Of a stretch of DNA of 64,000 nucleotides, positions 1-12,560 are shown piece by piece. The translations under genes were made by a program, and so were the position numbers. The notes below the pieces were generated by a model. That model saw only the letters and a list, made by a program, of their open reading frames with translations, ran no database searches and was not told the DNA's origin. The first letter of the stretch is position 1; every line of letters begins with the position of its first letter. The DNA is from Siphonodentalium dalli (Eukaryota; Mollusca; Scaphopoda; Gadilida; Siphonodentaliidae), in contig CP136069.1 in NCBI GenBank assembly GCA_032622095.1, positions 159,267,043 to 159,331,042 of the forward strand. The letters run 5' to 3'.

Positions 1-560
1 GGTCCTTGGAAAATTAATAAACCTCACCAAAACTCCATGTATGCGGGGATACCCGTGACTTGTTAAAAAATAAATACCGCAGTTGTAACAAGTTAAATAT
101 TTAGCAACACTGTATATTTATCCCATGGTGTGGTATCAGGGTGTATATGTTGAAGATGCTGAGGGGCAGTGGGGGACACTACAAATAACCCCTACACCTG
201 TCATTATCAAGAACATTACATGTGAAATTTTAGTACCAGCTTCACTAGTGCGCCATCAATGGACCTGCTCAGCTTCACTAGCGCGCCTTCAATCGACCTG
301 TTCTTGATTCCCAAGAGGTCCATTACTGCTGTGGAAGTTGTGTGTATTTATCTTCTCTCGGGGCACGAGCCTCCACGGGAACCAAGTCGCTTACGTTCTT
401 GATAATATAAACAGTTTACAAAGCCTATCGTCACCACACCAGACAAGAATGTATCGTTTGTTCAGTCGTCAGAGTGGATGTTATTGTAGAATTAATGCGT
501 TTCCTTTGGAACCATATTCTTAGCCACAGGCGCCCCGTGCAGGATTTGGTAGCTTTGGAT
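1..560. other. No gene found; short 33-bp tandem duplication
   Basis: No recognisable coding exon. Positions 238-303 hold two head-to-tail copies of a 33-bp unit beginning AGCTTCACTAG, differing at a few bases. The short open frame across it reads through the duplication and matches no family I know. Confidence 0.5.
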
Positions 561-564
561 CCAC

Positions 565-765
565 TCATACGGTACCCCACATGCACTTAATTTTTCTCCA
601 TTCTGAAGCGGGACTCGTATATATGTGAGTCTCCCATAGGGATCCTCGCACATATAAGAGAATGCACTGACTTACAAGGTCACGGTTAACATTGTTATAT
701 AGGCGACTGTACATGTATTTTCTTATATATGCGAGGCTCCATATATGGGAGACAGACATCCCATG
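565..765. repeat. Degenerate MITE-A copy (hairpin)
   Basis: Contains the palindromic core typical of MITE-A: 'CTTATATATGCGAG' words in both orientations around a CTCCCATAGGGA-type centre, present twice. The outer TTAACCC ends are eroded. Better copies lie at 15688, 47653 and 55759. Confidence 0.55.
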
Positions 766-847
766 ACATTTTTACTGTTTATGTAGTTTTCCAATGATTA
801 AGCACCGCGGAACACTCGGTCAGACTCGTTCCGTGAAATATGTGATA

Positions 848-1245
848 CTAGCCGATGTGGCCGACTTCGTTAGGGTATTCAGGGATTTCTTTGTGATCGC
901 CTCCGTCTGGGCAGAATATACAGCGTCTTGACAAACTATTGTTCGATCGGTCCAGAAACATGCCCACAGGAGCGAGGTCAAGGTCAAGGACACGATCGCA
1001 TGTGAAATTGGACTCGCCCATATTGCCTACATACCAAATTTGAGTAGGATCGGTCGAGGTCCAGAACATGCCTATTTGAGCGTATATGAGCGAGGTCAAG
1101 GACACGGTCGCACGTGAAATTGGACCCGCCCATATTGTTCCCGGGGTCAAAGTGTGCCTACATACAAAATTTGAGTCGGATCGGTCGAGCAGTTTTCGAG
1201 TCTATAACACACATACACATACATACATACATACAGACAGACAGA
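848..1245 (+). repeat. Interspersed 'GTCAAGGTCA' repeat with CATA/CAGA tail
   Basis: Two imperfect tandem subunits each carry 'GAGGTCAAGG', 'GTGAAATTGGAC' and 'CCCATATTG', followed by 'AATTTGAGT..GATCGGTCGAG' and a simple tail of CATACATA and CAGACAGA. The same architecture recurs at 58797-62660. It reads like a non-coding interspersed repeat; the reading frame on the minus strand here is a by-product. Confidence 0.55.
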
Positions 1246-1437
1246 AGTTCCAATATATCTAATATATATCATATGTTATTAATTATAGATATGACTTTTT
1301 TGAACAGAAAAACATGTCGTAACTCTATCTCACTGCTAAATAATGTGCAGACATAGGTTTTTGAGACGTCACGCACGTGAAAGAGTTATCGATATTTCAC
1401 TGTTGTACTAAGAGACGATCTAATTAATAAATAGGAG

Positions 1438-1574
1438 ATTACTTGGTTAGTTTGATATTATTGGCCTGATATCAACCTGAGATAACCTCATATCAGCCTT
1501 TGACCTTCGGTCCCAGGCTGATATTTGCTTACATCGGGCTGATGTCTGGCCTAATATCAAACAAACCAAGTAAT
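1438..1574. repeat. Short palindromic MITE (about 137 bp)
   Basis: The left end ATTACTTGGTTAGTTTGATA is matched in inverse by the right end TATCAAACAAACCAAGTAAT. The middle repeats GCCTGATATCA-like words in both orientations around a TTTGACCTTCGG loop. It directly abuts the MITE-B copy at 1581. Confidence 0.65.
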
Positions 1575-1580
1575 ATCCTT

Positions 1581-2056
1581 TGGAGGTACTCAATCCGATC
1601 AGACGCTCCTAAATTACTATTTCTTTGGCTTCGGGGGTAAACAATATTTGATTCGAGTCGAGGAACCGACCCATCAAAGATCAGAGTGATTAGATATCGA
1701 TGTTTGAAATTTGCTTTCTCTATTGTTTGTGGACCAGATCTTTTCCAGGACCACGTACTCAAACGTAAAAATTGCGGTTGCTAGATGGATAACTCTAAAA
1801 TCAAGTAGTTATTTTTGTTAATAGAAACACCTTGAATTTCGAGGTGTCCATCTTACAAGCGCAATTTGTCCGTTTGAGCACGTGGTCCTAGAAAAGATCA
1901 GGTCCACAAATAATAGAAAAAGCAAATTTCAAACATCGATATCTAATCACTCTGATCTTTGATGGGTGGGTTCCTCGACTGGAATCAAATATTTTTTACC
2001 CCCGAAGCCAAAGAAATAGTAATTTAGGAGCGTCTGATCGGATTGAGTACCTTTAA
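1581..2056. repeat. MITE-B copy 1, long inverted repeats
   Basis: Starts with AGGTACTCAATCCGATCAGA and ends with its inverse followed by TTAA. Arms of roughly 200 bp include 'TTTGGCTTCGGGGGTAAA', 'GATTCGAGTCGAGGAACC' and 'AGATATCGATGTTTGAAA', all mirrored. No transposase inside. This family occurs eight times in the window. Confidence 0.8.
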
Positions 2057-2895
2057 CTATGGTATGACTGTTCTTTGATATTGTTCTGATAGTCCAATTT
2101 TCCGACCACTATTTAGTATAAAATATTCTGAGCAAATGTCGATTAATATCTTACTTTCAGATAAAATTTGTACGGAAATGGCCATCAGTCGAAATATTTC
2201 CAGGAAGTGTTCAAGAATTACATGGTAAACTTGAATGTTTTATGTGATTGAATGGTGTGTTAGGAATTTTTAATCGTACCCTCTCCCCCAATCAGCCAAT
2301 AACGAATATTAATGTTGTATGTATATTGTCACGTCCATGCGTCGCTTTAATAGTACGTTAATTAAAGGTGTAAACAAATCAATTAAAGGTGCATGTACTG
2401 TATACTCAAATGTTTTGGTTTATATATTCTCTGCTGCCTATAATACGATAACCATGCATATTTCCATTGCATTACTTGACTGTCCTCTGAATACGAAGTA
2501 TATATTATATGTTACCGATGCATGGTAGCTAAGCCTGAATGCTAATATAGGACGTTCGTCACCGAGATACTTTTGTACAGTTTTCAGGCAAATGTATCAA
2601 ATAAATGTTATATATATATTATAGGCATAATAGTCCCAGATACTCATTAATTTTGATTGGGTATTGTCAGTGAGTGCATGGATTGAGATCACGCCCCGTT
2701 TCATCATATTGTTTACATGATTTCGGTAAGCTTGATGTACTATATATATAGTTGATAAATACCAACGCGATAATGGGGTAGAAACGAAATTACTCAGAAT
2801 TAGTAATTCGGGCGGGGTGTTGTTTGAAATTTGAAGTTGTTCGCCCTCATCCACGAAGACCACATAACTATAGGTCCATATAACAGGACTTCACT
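2057..2895. other. No gene or clear repeat seen
   Basis: AT-rich sequence with short open frames only. No splice-bounded exon or domain could be recognised. Confidence 0.4.
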
Positions 2896-3010
2896 TTAAC
2901 CCTTTGATGACTGCAACAACGCTGGTGCAGCATTAAATATAATATGCCAGTGCATGGTTTACAAGGTCAAGGCAAATATTGTTAGGACAATGCATCTATA
3001 TCTATATTTG
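2896..3010 (+). repeat. Partial MITE-A end
   Basis: Begins TTAACCCTTTGATGACTGC and carries the 'GTGCAGCATTAAA' and 'TGCCAGTGCAT' words found inside complete MITE-A copies, then runs into CTGTCTGTCTG simple repeat. Only one end is present. Confidence 0.5.
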
Positions 3011-4720
3011 CGAATGTCTGTCTGTCTGTCTGTCTGTGGTCTATAGAAATTCACAGGGGACCATCTAGATGATGCCAACGGGGTCTACTAGGAGTAGCTT
3101 TTTACGAGAAAGATAATGGTCGGGGTTAGAATTTTCTAAAGTGACGCCGTTGTTGTCAGGGGCAGAAAAGGGGGAGGGGCAGAAAAAAAAATTGTCGCCG
3201 ATTGCCACCAAACTTATATATAATCATCCCCATAATATGAGGAATCTAATGGCGTGGTTTAAATATGGCAAAAGTCGCGCCGTTCGCGTCAGGGGTGCCC
3301 GGAAGGGGGGGGGGCAGATTTTGTTTTCTGTCGGCGATTGCCACGAAACTTACATATAATCATCCCCATGATATGAAGAATCCAACGGTGTGGTTTAAAT
3401 ATGTCAAAAGTGGCGTCGTTTGAGTCAGGGGTGAACAGAAGGGGAGAGGGGCACCAAAATTGATAAAAACTAATTTTAGCGCCGATTTCCACCAAATTGA
3501 TGTATATTCTTCTTCATGATACAAGGAATCTAATTGTGCGATTTAACAACGCCAAATTGTTGTTTTTGGATGAGAGATTGGGAGGGGGTGGGCACTAAAT
3601 TTGATAATAAGTCGCCGATTGCCACCACACTTATACAAAATCATCCCCATGGTATGAGGAGTACAATGGTGTGGCTTTTATCTGTCAAATGTGGCCTCAT
3701 TCGAGTCATGGTTGCATTGAAAGGGACAGGGGCACCAAAATTGATGCACAATTTTGTTAGCGCCAATTTCCACCAAATTGATACACGTTCTTATCCATGA
3801 TACGAGGAATCTAATCTTGATTTAAAGACGCCATAGTGGTGCTGTTTGGGTGAGAGATGGAGAGGGGAGGGATTGGCACCAAATTTGATAAAAAAAATTG
3901 TTTAGTCGCCGATTATCACCAAACTTATAAACAATCATCTCCATGATATCAGGAGTGTAATCGTGTGGTTTAAGGATGTCACAAGTGGGGCCATTCGAGT
4001 CAGTGGTGTATAGAGATGAGAGGGACACACAAAATTATATCTATATGTTTAGTGCCGATTTCCACCAGATTGATACATATTCTTCTCCATGATACGAGGA
4101 ATCTTATCGTGTGGTTTATATACACCAATTTGGTGCCCTATGGGTGAGAGATATTGGGACCTTAAATTTGATACGAATTTGTATACTCGCCAATTTTCAC
4201 CAATTTCATATATATGCATCTCTAATCTCTAATGAGTCTTAGTGTGTGCAGCTTGAGTCCGAAATAGGGACGGGAGGGTCACCAAAACTGATACAAAATA
4301 TTTTTAGTACCAATTACCATCAAATTCAGACACGTTCTTCTCAAATGATACAAGAAATAAAATCGTGCTGTCTGTCTGTCTTTTTGTATGTCTGTGTGCG
4401 TTCTATATATAACTTCACGCGGTACAATCGAGATGGCACCAAGGCGTTCTAAGAGGGGTAACTTTTTACAAGGAAGATAATGGTGCGGGTTAAAATGTTC
4501 TAAAATGACGCTGTTGGTGGGAGGGGAAATTTAAAAAATATGGTGAAATAGTTTTGTCGCTGATTTCCACCAAACGAATACATAATCACCTTCGCAATAT
4601 GGCGTTGTTCGAGTCAGCGTTGCATCAACAATTGATTTAATAAACCAAATTCCACCAAATTCATACACGTTTTTCTCTAATGATATACCATGAATTAAAT
4701 CACATTTGGTGTCGTTTGCG
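3010..4720 (+). repeat. Degenerate dimeric tandem array, monomer about 136-148 bp
   Basis: The word 'CGCCGATTGCCACCAAAC' or its relative 'GCGCCGATTTCCACCAAAT' recurs at about 3196, 3332, 3477, 3611, 3758, 3906, 4052, 4190, 4310, 4557 and 4645. Two monomer types mostly alternate (one followed by TTATATATAATCATCCCC, the other by TGATACATATTCTTCTCC), so the real unit is a dimer of about 290 bp. A leader with CTGTCTGTCTG and 'GGTCTATAGAAATTCAC' at about 3010 recurs near 4370, suggesting duplication of a larger block. The copies are well diverged, so the array is old. Confidence 0.7.
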
Positions 4721-5794
4721 TCACGGATGGCTAGCGGATATGCACTATCATTGATAATATTGCTATTCGCCGATATCCATATATAAGTTATATACAGTCA
4801 CAAGGCCATCTCCATATCATTTTAAGTAGTTGGGCGTTCACATTTCACAATCCCGACATATGGTGACCCACATAAGTCACTTGAACAATTATATCTTCTT
4901 AACAATCATATTTATATGGGAATGGCAATCAAGGCATTCACACAATGAGCTAGGAAAAAGAGATAACTAGAAGAAGCATTAAACGTATATTTATCATTCT
5001 ATTGAAGCGATACATATATTCGTGCAAACTGAGAGACCTCGAACCGTCAGAGGATTGCATATATATAAGAACAAAATTTAGTCTGTTCCATTCAATACAT
5101 GCAGTTTCCACAAAAAGTTACAATTTGTCAAGAGATATGGAAGGCCTGTTCAAAAATAGTGGTCACAGTGTGCAGTCAAATATAGTTTCTTCTGATATAC
5201 AAGAAAATGCAGTTAGTAGCACAAGACTTTCAGGATCCTACCAATACTGACATCTGACAAGGGTTTTAGAACAGACTCATCGACTGATTTAAACAACTCA
5301 AAATCTCGCTCTGTGCCTGGCACATGTAGCTGATATATGTGCGCAGCAAAATTTCTTTAAAAATAGGAATATTTAGCCAATATATAGCACCATGAACAGA
5401 GGAGCACCTGGAAATTTCTTTGAAACATCTGTATCTTCGTGGAGATATATAGCCAGGTGTCCTCGAGATCTTAGTCCAACCCACTAGATTGATTGATACA
5501 TCTCAATATGTAAAACCCAATTATCATCTTTTATCGAACTAATGTGTTTATGATGTTCATGTGTCATATTATAACGTCTAATGTATACGCAGTTGTAAAT
5601 AAATAAATACTTCATTATTGGTGGATCGGATTAATCGCGATAAACAGAATGACAATTGACAAGGTGAGCCACTACTTATATTCCATGACTGTAATAATCA
5701 TGTTTTGTGATGCTATTTGAATATACAATTTATGAGAAAACGTATAACACTTTAAGCAAGAGCATTCTCTATTCCCAACAAATATCCACAGCAT
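4721..5794. other. No gene found
   Basis: No coding exon, RNA gene or clear repeat recognised. Confidence 0.4.
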
Positions 5795-5832
5795 ACATTA
5801 ACCTGGGCAACGCCGGGTAACCCTGCTAGTGT
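5795..5832 (-). repeat. Terminus of an interspersed repeat
   Basis: Read on the minus strand this is ACTAGCAGGGTTACCCGGCG followed by TTGCCCGGG. It resembles the start of the repeats at 58797, 59364 and 59986 (ACTAGAAGGTGACCCGAC). Only the end is recognisable. Confidence 0.4.
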
Positions 5833-5955
5833 TCTTATATGTGCGAGGCCCCCTATGGGGATCAGACGGTCCCCATACCATCAAAATACAACAGTAACAA
5901 CAACATATATGGGAGACTCGCATATTTCAGGAAGCTCCAGTCATGGAAGGGTTAA
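5833..5955. repeat. MITE-A remnant with a MITE-B fragment nested inside
   Basis: The outer parts are MITE-A (CTTATATGTGCGAGG, GGGAGACTCGCATAT, and the end AGCTCCAGTCATGGAAGGGTTAA). The middle (about 5862-5905) has the MITE-B words 'GATCAGACGGTCCCCATA' and 'ACAACAGTAACAACAACA'. This is a nested insertion or a gene-conversion chimera. Confidence 0.55.
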
Positions 5956-6769
5956 GAGTCGGCTAAGCATGTTCTTATCTTTGATATCCATCGCCGTATA
6001 CTCGGTATCAAGGTATTTCACAATCGGTGTGGTCCCGGTGATCGGTTTAGATGCCATTTAATGCCAGGCTTTGACAACTCGTCTTAAGAGTAAACAGTTA
6101 AAGCTTCACGGTAATGGGCACGGCATCCTTTTTCTCGGCTATTATTTCACACGCGTGCTTTTAATGAGAAAATGCAAAAGGAGGGGAACTGTATACCAGC
6201 GTAATTACTGTGAACATAAACAAATTCAATACACGTGTACTCAAGAAAAGCTTGATACCGACGACTCGGACCGAACTACCACCCACCAACTCCGCCCCTC
6301 CCCGACACCCCTGCGAAATTACATGTTTATACCCAATTGTATATAGCTTATTTCCCATGGCAATAATATTTTGTAACACATAAACCAAACAAAATAAAAA
6401 AAGTTACAAGCAAAGATATGATATCTATAATTTTCTAGATTTTCAAGAACATCGATCAACAAGAGGACCATGCACCAGGTGCATGTGGCATATAATTCGC
6501 CCGATGGTCTGTTTCAAAGTTAATTTTTAAAAATATACCATAACAGTTGAAGAGATCACCTGAGCAAAACAAAAACAAAAACCTAAATTTTCTAAGTATA
6601 AAAGGCTCATAACCACTCTGAGTTTCTGGCGAATATTATTTAACATTCCCGGATTCAAACATATATATATATAGCTCAATGGTATGTTGAGCCAATTCAG
6701 CCGCATATACCAAGTTTGATGGTGATCAAGAAACCCCAACTATAGAGTTAACTGAAACCAAGCAACACG
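5956..6769. other. No gene found
   Basis: Short open frames of no recognisable family. A TATATATATATA run lies near 6660. Nothing else supported. Confidence 0.35.
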
Positions 6770-7170
6770 AATTTTCCAAGTCGAAAAAGATCCGCAGCGC
6801 TGGTAAAAAAAACATTGGGCGGACAGAACCTATAAAATCGAACTCGGCTTGCATGTATATTTTATGGTTTTAATCCAGCATTTCAAATATCATTCCATCA
6901 AGTCTTCATTGACTGAAGTCCGGAATTAAAGCAAGAAAACCCGAACTCGACCTATATTTTATGATTGTATAAGCGTGCATGCTAAAATCATTCCAATTAG
7001 TCAACGTTAACTTTTTAACTAAATTTATCACCCAGAGGCGAAAATTGAACCCAAATTTCAACAAAGGGTCGTAACTCTGATAAAAATGGGTGAACGGAAC
7101 CCACAATCGAACTAGATCTGTATTTTATGGTTGTAAACCTGCATACCATATTTCGTCCCATTCAGTCAAT
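6770..7170 (-). repeat. Interspersed repeat, 'AGTTACGACCC' family
   Basis: On the minus strand it reads 'GGGTTCCGTTCACCCATTTT' then 'CAGAGTTACGACCC', the words seen in the + strand copies at 16195-16580. Two tandem subunits share 'ATTTTATGGTT' and 'GAACTCG' style words. Non-coding. Confidence 0.5.
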
Positions 7171-8390
7171 ATTGAAGGTACGTCCGCGCGCTGACATTGT
7201 TGCCAGTCAATCTGGCATATAATGCCATGCAGTTGCAAACATTCAATATCGGATTAATATAACTTCTGCCATGCATTATTAACGACAAATCACCGTATAC
7301 AACAGGGAGCAATAATGAGCGTTCCCTTTTAGCCTCTTCGTGGTCACAGGAATACAATAAAGAACGTGCAGTATATGTGTGAAACACCGAAAACATCGGA
7401 AAATTAAAAAAAATTGTTTAGGGGGGCTTATATTTAGTGTATATATCAACATAATTATCTTGTCCCTGCTTTCAAATTCGTAGACATAATTTGAAGTTTC
7501 AAATGCATGAGTTTCTTGTCGCTGCTGGTGATGGGCACGCTTATATATACCTCTCCCCCTGGGATGTGACTCGAGTCAATGCCTACTCCAGATCACTCCC
7601 TCCCCAACCTGTATCATACTCATGTGCGTGAACACTATACGTAGCGTGGCATTATGTCTTTGGGGAGATTATCGTTTAGAAATAGATATAATCAGAACTC
7701 GTCCGAAATGGTGATTTGTTTATAAACATAAGAACTTGGAGTTTACAAAACGAAGTGGCATTTTCGTTCAGGTCGATGTACAAGTCATTAATCTACCAGT
7801 GTTTGTGTTGTAAATTGTTCTTAAGCATGTTATAACGAGCTAGCATGATCTCGAACACACACACATATATTTGACTCGGTCAAATGCAGGAGAACTTTCT
7901 CAAGAGAACACGTGAATCGAATCGAAATATTTTATATACAGCTCCCACTCCATTAAACGAACATGGCTCATTTGAAACCAATCTGCAAGGGAGGGTTCAG
8001 TCCTCTTGCTATTAAGTGATGTGAACACTGCCTCCACGTACACATATAAACGTAAGAAAACCTTACATTTGTATCGGCTAGAATTCATATTGCATTATTC
8101 TGAGAAACTGAACTGCCAATATTCATTTGAAACTGGCTATATATAGATTACATAACAATGAATTGTAAACCACACAGTGATCAGCGTATAGAAGGGACTG
8201 AACACTGCATAGCAGTTTGATTGAACCTCCAATTTATATATATTAGCCTATATAACTATGTAGAGAGATCGTTATACTATATAGCCTAAACGAAATAGCG
8301 ATCTACAGACTATATATACTTGTATATAAAATGCCACAATAATATCCCTTTTCCAGCTGTTGTTCTAGTTTTGTCACTACAAAGTTAAAT
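7171..8390. other. No gene found
   Basis: No exon, RNA or transposon signature recognised. A short CACACACACATATAT run is near 7857. Confidence 0.35.
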
Positions 8391-10340
8391 AAACGCTCTT
8401 TATATGTTACCATATCAGGAATATATTTCCAAGTTACGCTCTTTATACTTAATCCTCAATAAATATACTTCACAGTATAGCGGGTAGTCCCAGTTCCATA
8501 CTGCATTTTTGTGTGTGAGCCGTTATCGCAATCAACATTGAATTAATTACCCAGGAGAAATTCCATAATTGTTAGCTACCCAAAGCAAATTCGCACACAA
8601 AATCACTTAAATCGTGAAATTTCGAGTTGGCCTTCACATAGAGTGAAGTATATAGACACTACATTATTAAGGAACAGGTAATAACTATATAAGAAATAGA
8701 TTACCCGCACTGTTTTTTTTTCTGCTTCACAGTTACACCACGTATATATGCTTAGTCTTAAAGTACATGGTTATACACTTCCCTGTCACAAAATCAGAAA
8801 GTTCCTATTTTTTGTACTTGTGGAATGTGATATCTGTAAGAGTATAGAGATTCATGACATGATCTACATACCCGTTCGCCCAGTTATGATCTTGTATTAA
8901 ACATTTACAAATAGCATAGTTATATAGATGGTGCCAAAACGCAGAATTGGTCATTCTCGCATTGTTTAAATTTGAGCAAAAAAGCTACCCATGATCTCCC
9001 AAACGTGAACACAAAATACCCAGGAATTCCCAAATCAGCCTGTTCTCTTGGAAATATAAGCTCATAGTGGACTTATTTCATGGGACTGAAATAAGCTCAT
9101 ATTGGCATTATTTAGATGTTAAATAAGCCTATATCGGCCTAAACGCTGGTTAAAGGCACGTGAGGCCTTAGTTGTCGAAAATATTCATATTTGTTCCAAT
9201 CACCGTAAACAGAAAAACATTAAAACGCATACAGTTTCGTTCATATATACCATGACCATCGCGTAAACAGCATGTTATCATAAATATTTACTATATTTTA
9301 CCTAAGCAAGAGCCTGATTGTGTTACAGAAGACAGCACAATGCTGCTGGCTAATCACACACAAATGGCATAAACGCTCTTTATTCGTTCCATATCAGGAA
9401 TTCACCAACAAAGAACGCTCTTTATGTTTACCATCATAATATAAACAAACACCAGAAAAGTAACTTTTTATGCTTTTGTTTACATAACAATGGTCAAAGA
9501 TATGACAATAACATACTGTTTATGCGATATTTCTTTTTTGTATACGGACAAAGTCTGTCTACATTTTGTTGTTCTTTCTGTTTGTGGCGGTTTTTGACGG
9601 GTGGATATATTTTCACAGGATACCCACCGCCAAGGCCAACCGTACCTTTAATAAAATAGCCCTCTATGGGACTATTTCAATATGAACTAAGCCCGTAATT
9701 TGCTCACGCCTTACCAAGCAGATGTACCCTCTTTATAATGTATTTTCACTGTGGCCATCCTCACGACATAACAGATATAAGTCCACTATGGGCTTATTTC
9801 GGAATCAAATAAGTCCAATATAAACTAATGTGAATATGGAGTTCAAATATGAAAATATTGCATGTTCAACTACTTTCATATTGCCGCTATATAGTATGAT
9901 GAACGCTCTTTATCGTTACCATATCAGGGGAAATTAACAACGAACTGTTGCTATACAGGTCGGAGTCCGTCAATATATGTCTAAGAAGTTTATGAAACTT
10001 GGCATATGGCTTTCGTGTGGGACAGTCTATAGGCTTCGGTTCGACCATTTCTGACGGAGTTATGCCCCTTTTCTTCGACTGGGAATTTACTGATTATTAT
10101 GTTGTCAGGATGATAATTTGAATAATATTTGACAGAATGGTATTTTCAAACAGACACAAATTGTCTACGTAATTTGGAAGGAGGTAAATTGGTTGACAAA
10201 TACACGAAATTTTGATATACCGACTGCATGCGCTCTTGCCATAATCACCAACTGTGTTCACAACCATTTTCAAGCTGTTTTCAATTTTTCGCATAAAAGT
10301 TAAACAAACGCTCTTTATTTTTACCATATCAGGAATATAC
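8391..10340 (+). repeat. Cluster of dispersed 'CGCTCTTTAT...CCATATCAGG' motifs
   Basis: The motif AACGCTCTTTAT followed at once by (G)TTACCATATCAGGAAT recurs near 8393, 9371, 9905 and 10308, with shorter forms near 8438, 9415 and 13920. Inverse forms (AAAGAGCGT) occur near 11215 and 11256. Spacing is irregular, so this is not a tandem array. They could be solo ends of one transposon family or a conserved site; I cannot decide. No gene is seen among them. Confidence 0.45.
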
Positions 10341-10567
10341 TAACACGGAACGCTCGTCGTTTCTGTTCCATGCCGTGCTGTTTTGTGTTTTATTTTTCTG
10401 TTTTGTGTTTGGGATCTAACACATTTTTGTATGGCGCCAATGCGTCTTTCTGTGACACATACTGCTCGCGGAAAGGTAGTTCAAGCGTTTATCGACCTAT
10501 TTGAATAGGGTGGAAATTCAAAAGCGATTATTACTAGTTGCATTTTAGAGCGCAAACCTTCCAAGTT

Positions 10568-11020
10568 CCTTTAAGGGGGATGTCAATTGAACATGCAAAT
10601 CTGCGGAGCAAAAGTTACAGAGTTGCACATACTTCTGAGTGTGACTTGATGTGGTATTGAAAACAACAGGTATTAATCTGGCGGGTCCGCTTGGTAAATT
10701 ATAAAATTTTGCAATAAATATATTTTTGATAAATTTTTTCTGGAAATTGGAATTACATCACTTGACCTACATTTGAAAAATCAATATTTGAAAAATCAAT
10801 ATTTGAAAAATCAGTATTTGAAAAATCAGTATTAAAAAATAAATTCACTAACATTATAATGGAACAAGTTCCAAGCGGACCCGCCAGATAAATACCTGTT
10901 GTTTTCATCAATACCGCACCAAGTCACACTCAGAAGTATGTGCAACTCTGTAACTTTTGCTCCGCAGATTTGCATGGAAATCCCCATTCAAAATTGGTCA
11001 CTTGACCTCCCTCTTAAAGG
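10568..11020. repeat. MITE with about 130-bp inverted arms
   Basis: The left arm runs CCTTTAAGGGGGATGTCAA through 'GCGGAGCAAAAGTTACAGAG', 'TTCTGAGTGTGACTTG' and 'CTGGCGGGTCCGCTTGG'. The right arm repeats these in inverse from about 10868 to 11020. The centre has four tandem copies of a 15-bp unit, ATTTGAAAAATCAAT (about 10770-10832). No coding capacity. Confidence 0.8.
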
Positions 11021-12185
11021 TGATCTGTCCTATTAAACATAATAAAACCATCATCTATGTTTCATATACCATAATTGTTCTTATATCGGACCCACGAGCC
11101 CACTAATGTAAAGTTTTATGCATTGTTTTATGGCAAGTTTCAACTCGTATATATACCGGTATTGAATTCGTGTCAGCTTAGCAAAAATACCAATGCTCGT
11201 CTCTAATAAGTATTAAAGAGCGTCTATCCTGCTGTCGACCCAAAAATGGCATATACTAAAGAGCGTTCTTAGTCATGACCGTTTTACTCGTTTTCAACAT
11301 GAATCTGGTGGATGCTTTTGTTTAATTTTTTCGATGACTGCATGTGCATATACAACTGCATGATGGCGATAGCAAGTATTTTTTTTTTCCGATTTGATTT
11401 GCCTGGTAAGCTTAGGGCCGCCTATAAGCAATTTTGTCAAATAAAATCGGACAGTGCATATATAGACCTGATATATGGTCTTCGAATTTAGGTCTGATCC
11501 GACCATTTCTGACAGTTATTGATCCTTTTCGACTTAGAATTGCTGATTATTTCGTTGACTGGATGAGGACTTTCGAGAATAGTGTCCGATGAATTCCATA
11601 GAATTTGAATTTACTGATTATATTAACAACCTGGATAGTTTGATCTTGGCAAAGTTTCATCCAATGATTGCTGCCATAATTGAAGCTTTCGCTTCTAAAA
11701 AAAAAGCGCACCCAAAAAAGTGCCACCTTTTTCAGGAGACGGTGGCTAAGTGGACAGACATTTCAACAGCATACAATCGCACATGTATAAAATTATATAA
11801 CTATGCGCCATTATAAGATTTAAGAGTGTACGTCTTGATAGAAGTTTTGCTTGGAATCATCTTAACGTCGATGAGACTTTCTTCAGACGGTCATACATGA
11901 ATAAAACAGGTCTTGATCATGTGTACATCAGTTTATCATTATGTTGGCGGCTTTTTCAGCAGAAACTATTTTTTTAAACCGAGAATGGACTTGTGTTGAT
12001 AACTTTGGTAATATTAAATTTTTGGAATATTCTTCAATCTCCTTAAAATCATATTGTTTCTGGACACTCATTATTCTCGTCATAAATTGTTGTTAAAAGA
12101 GTAAGAATTAAATAAACAATTTTGTCAATATAAATGTATTTACTCAAGTTACCACACGTACAACCCGAAACTTCTATTTATAAGT
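11021..12185. other. No gene recognised
   Basis: A 75-codon open frame at 11589-11816 (+), beginning MNSIEFEFTDYIN, matches no family I know and shows no splice context. A segment near 11490-11550 (CGACCATTTCTGACAG...) repeats one near 10040-10090. Confidence 0.35.
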
Positions 12186-12560
12186 AGAAAGAGGGCATAA
12201 CTGCGTTCATCGGACCGTGACAGAATTCGAACTTGATCTGCATATTCTCTCAAGTGTGAACCACGTGCAAAATATCAAGAAAAAGGGACACAACTCCGTC
12301 AAAAATCATTGGACAGTGACCATATTCGAACTTAGCCCGCGTCTTCTCCATTGTTAACCACGTATACGAAATAATGAAACACATCAAGAAATTATGTTGA
12401 ATATTGGTCAAGTTGCCACCCGGACATCCCGAAAACATCCGGACAGCCCGAAAACTCTGTTAAAATCATCGGATCTGACCAAATTCGAACTTGGTCTGCA
12501 TCTTCTCAAATGTGAACCACGTACCAAACAAATATCAAGAAATTCTTTGATATTATATCG
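12186..12560 (+). repeat. Tandem units of the 'AAATTCGAACTTGGTCTGCA' repeat
   Basis: Three diverged units of about 100-160 bp share 'TTCGAACTT', 'TCTTCTC', 'GTGAACCACGTA' and 'ATATCAAGAAA'. They resemble the widespread 'AGTTACGGCCC' repeat class at 6770 and 16195. Confidence 0.5.

Noticed and set aside
9057-9830. Candidate element bounded by 'TAGTGGACTTATTTC'-like words
   Set aside because: Matches are short and the orientation is mixed; ends could not be defined.
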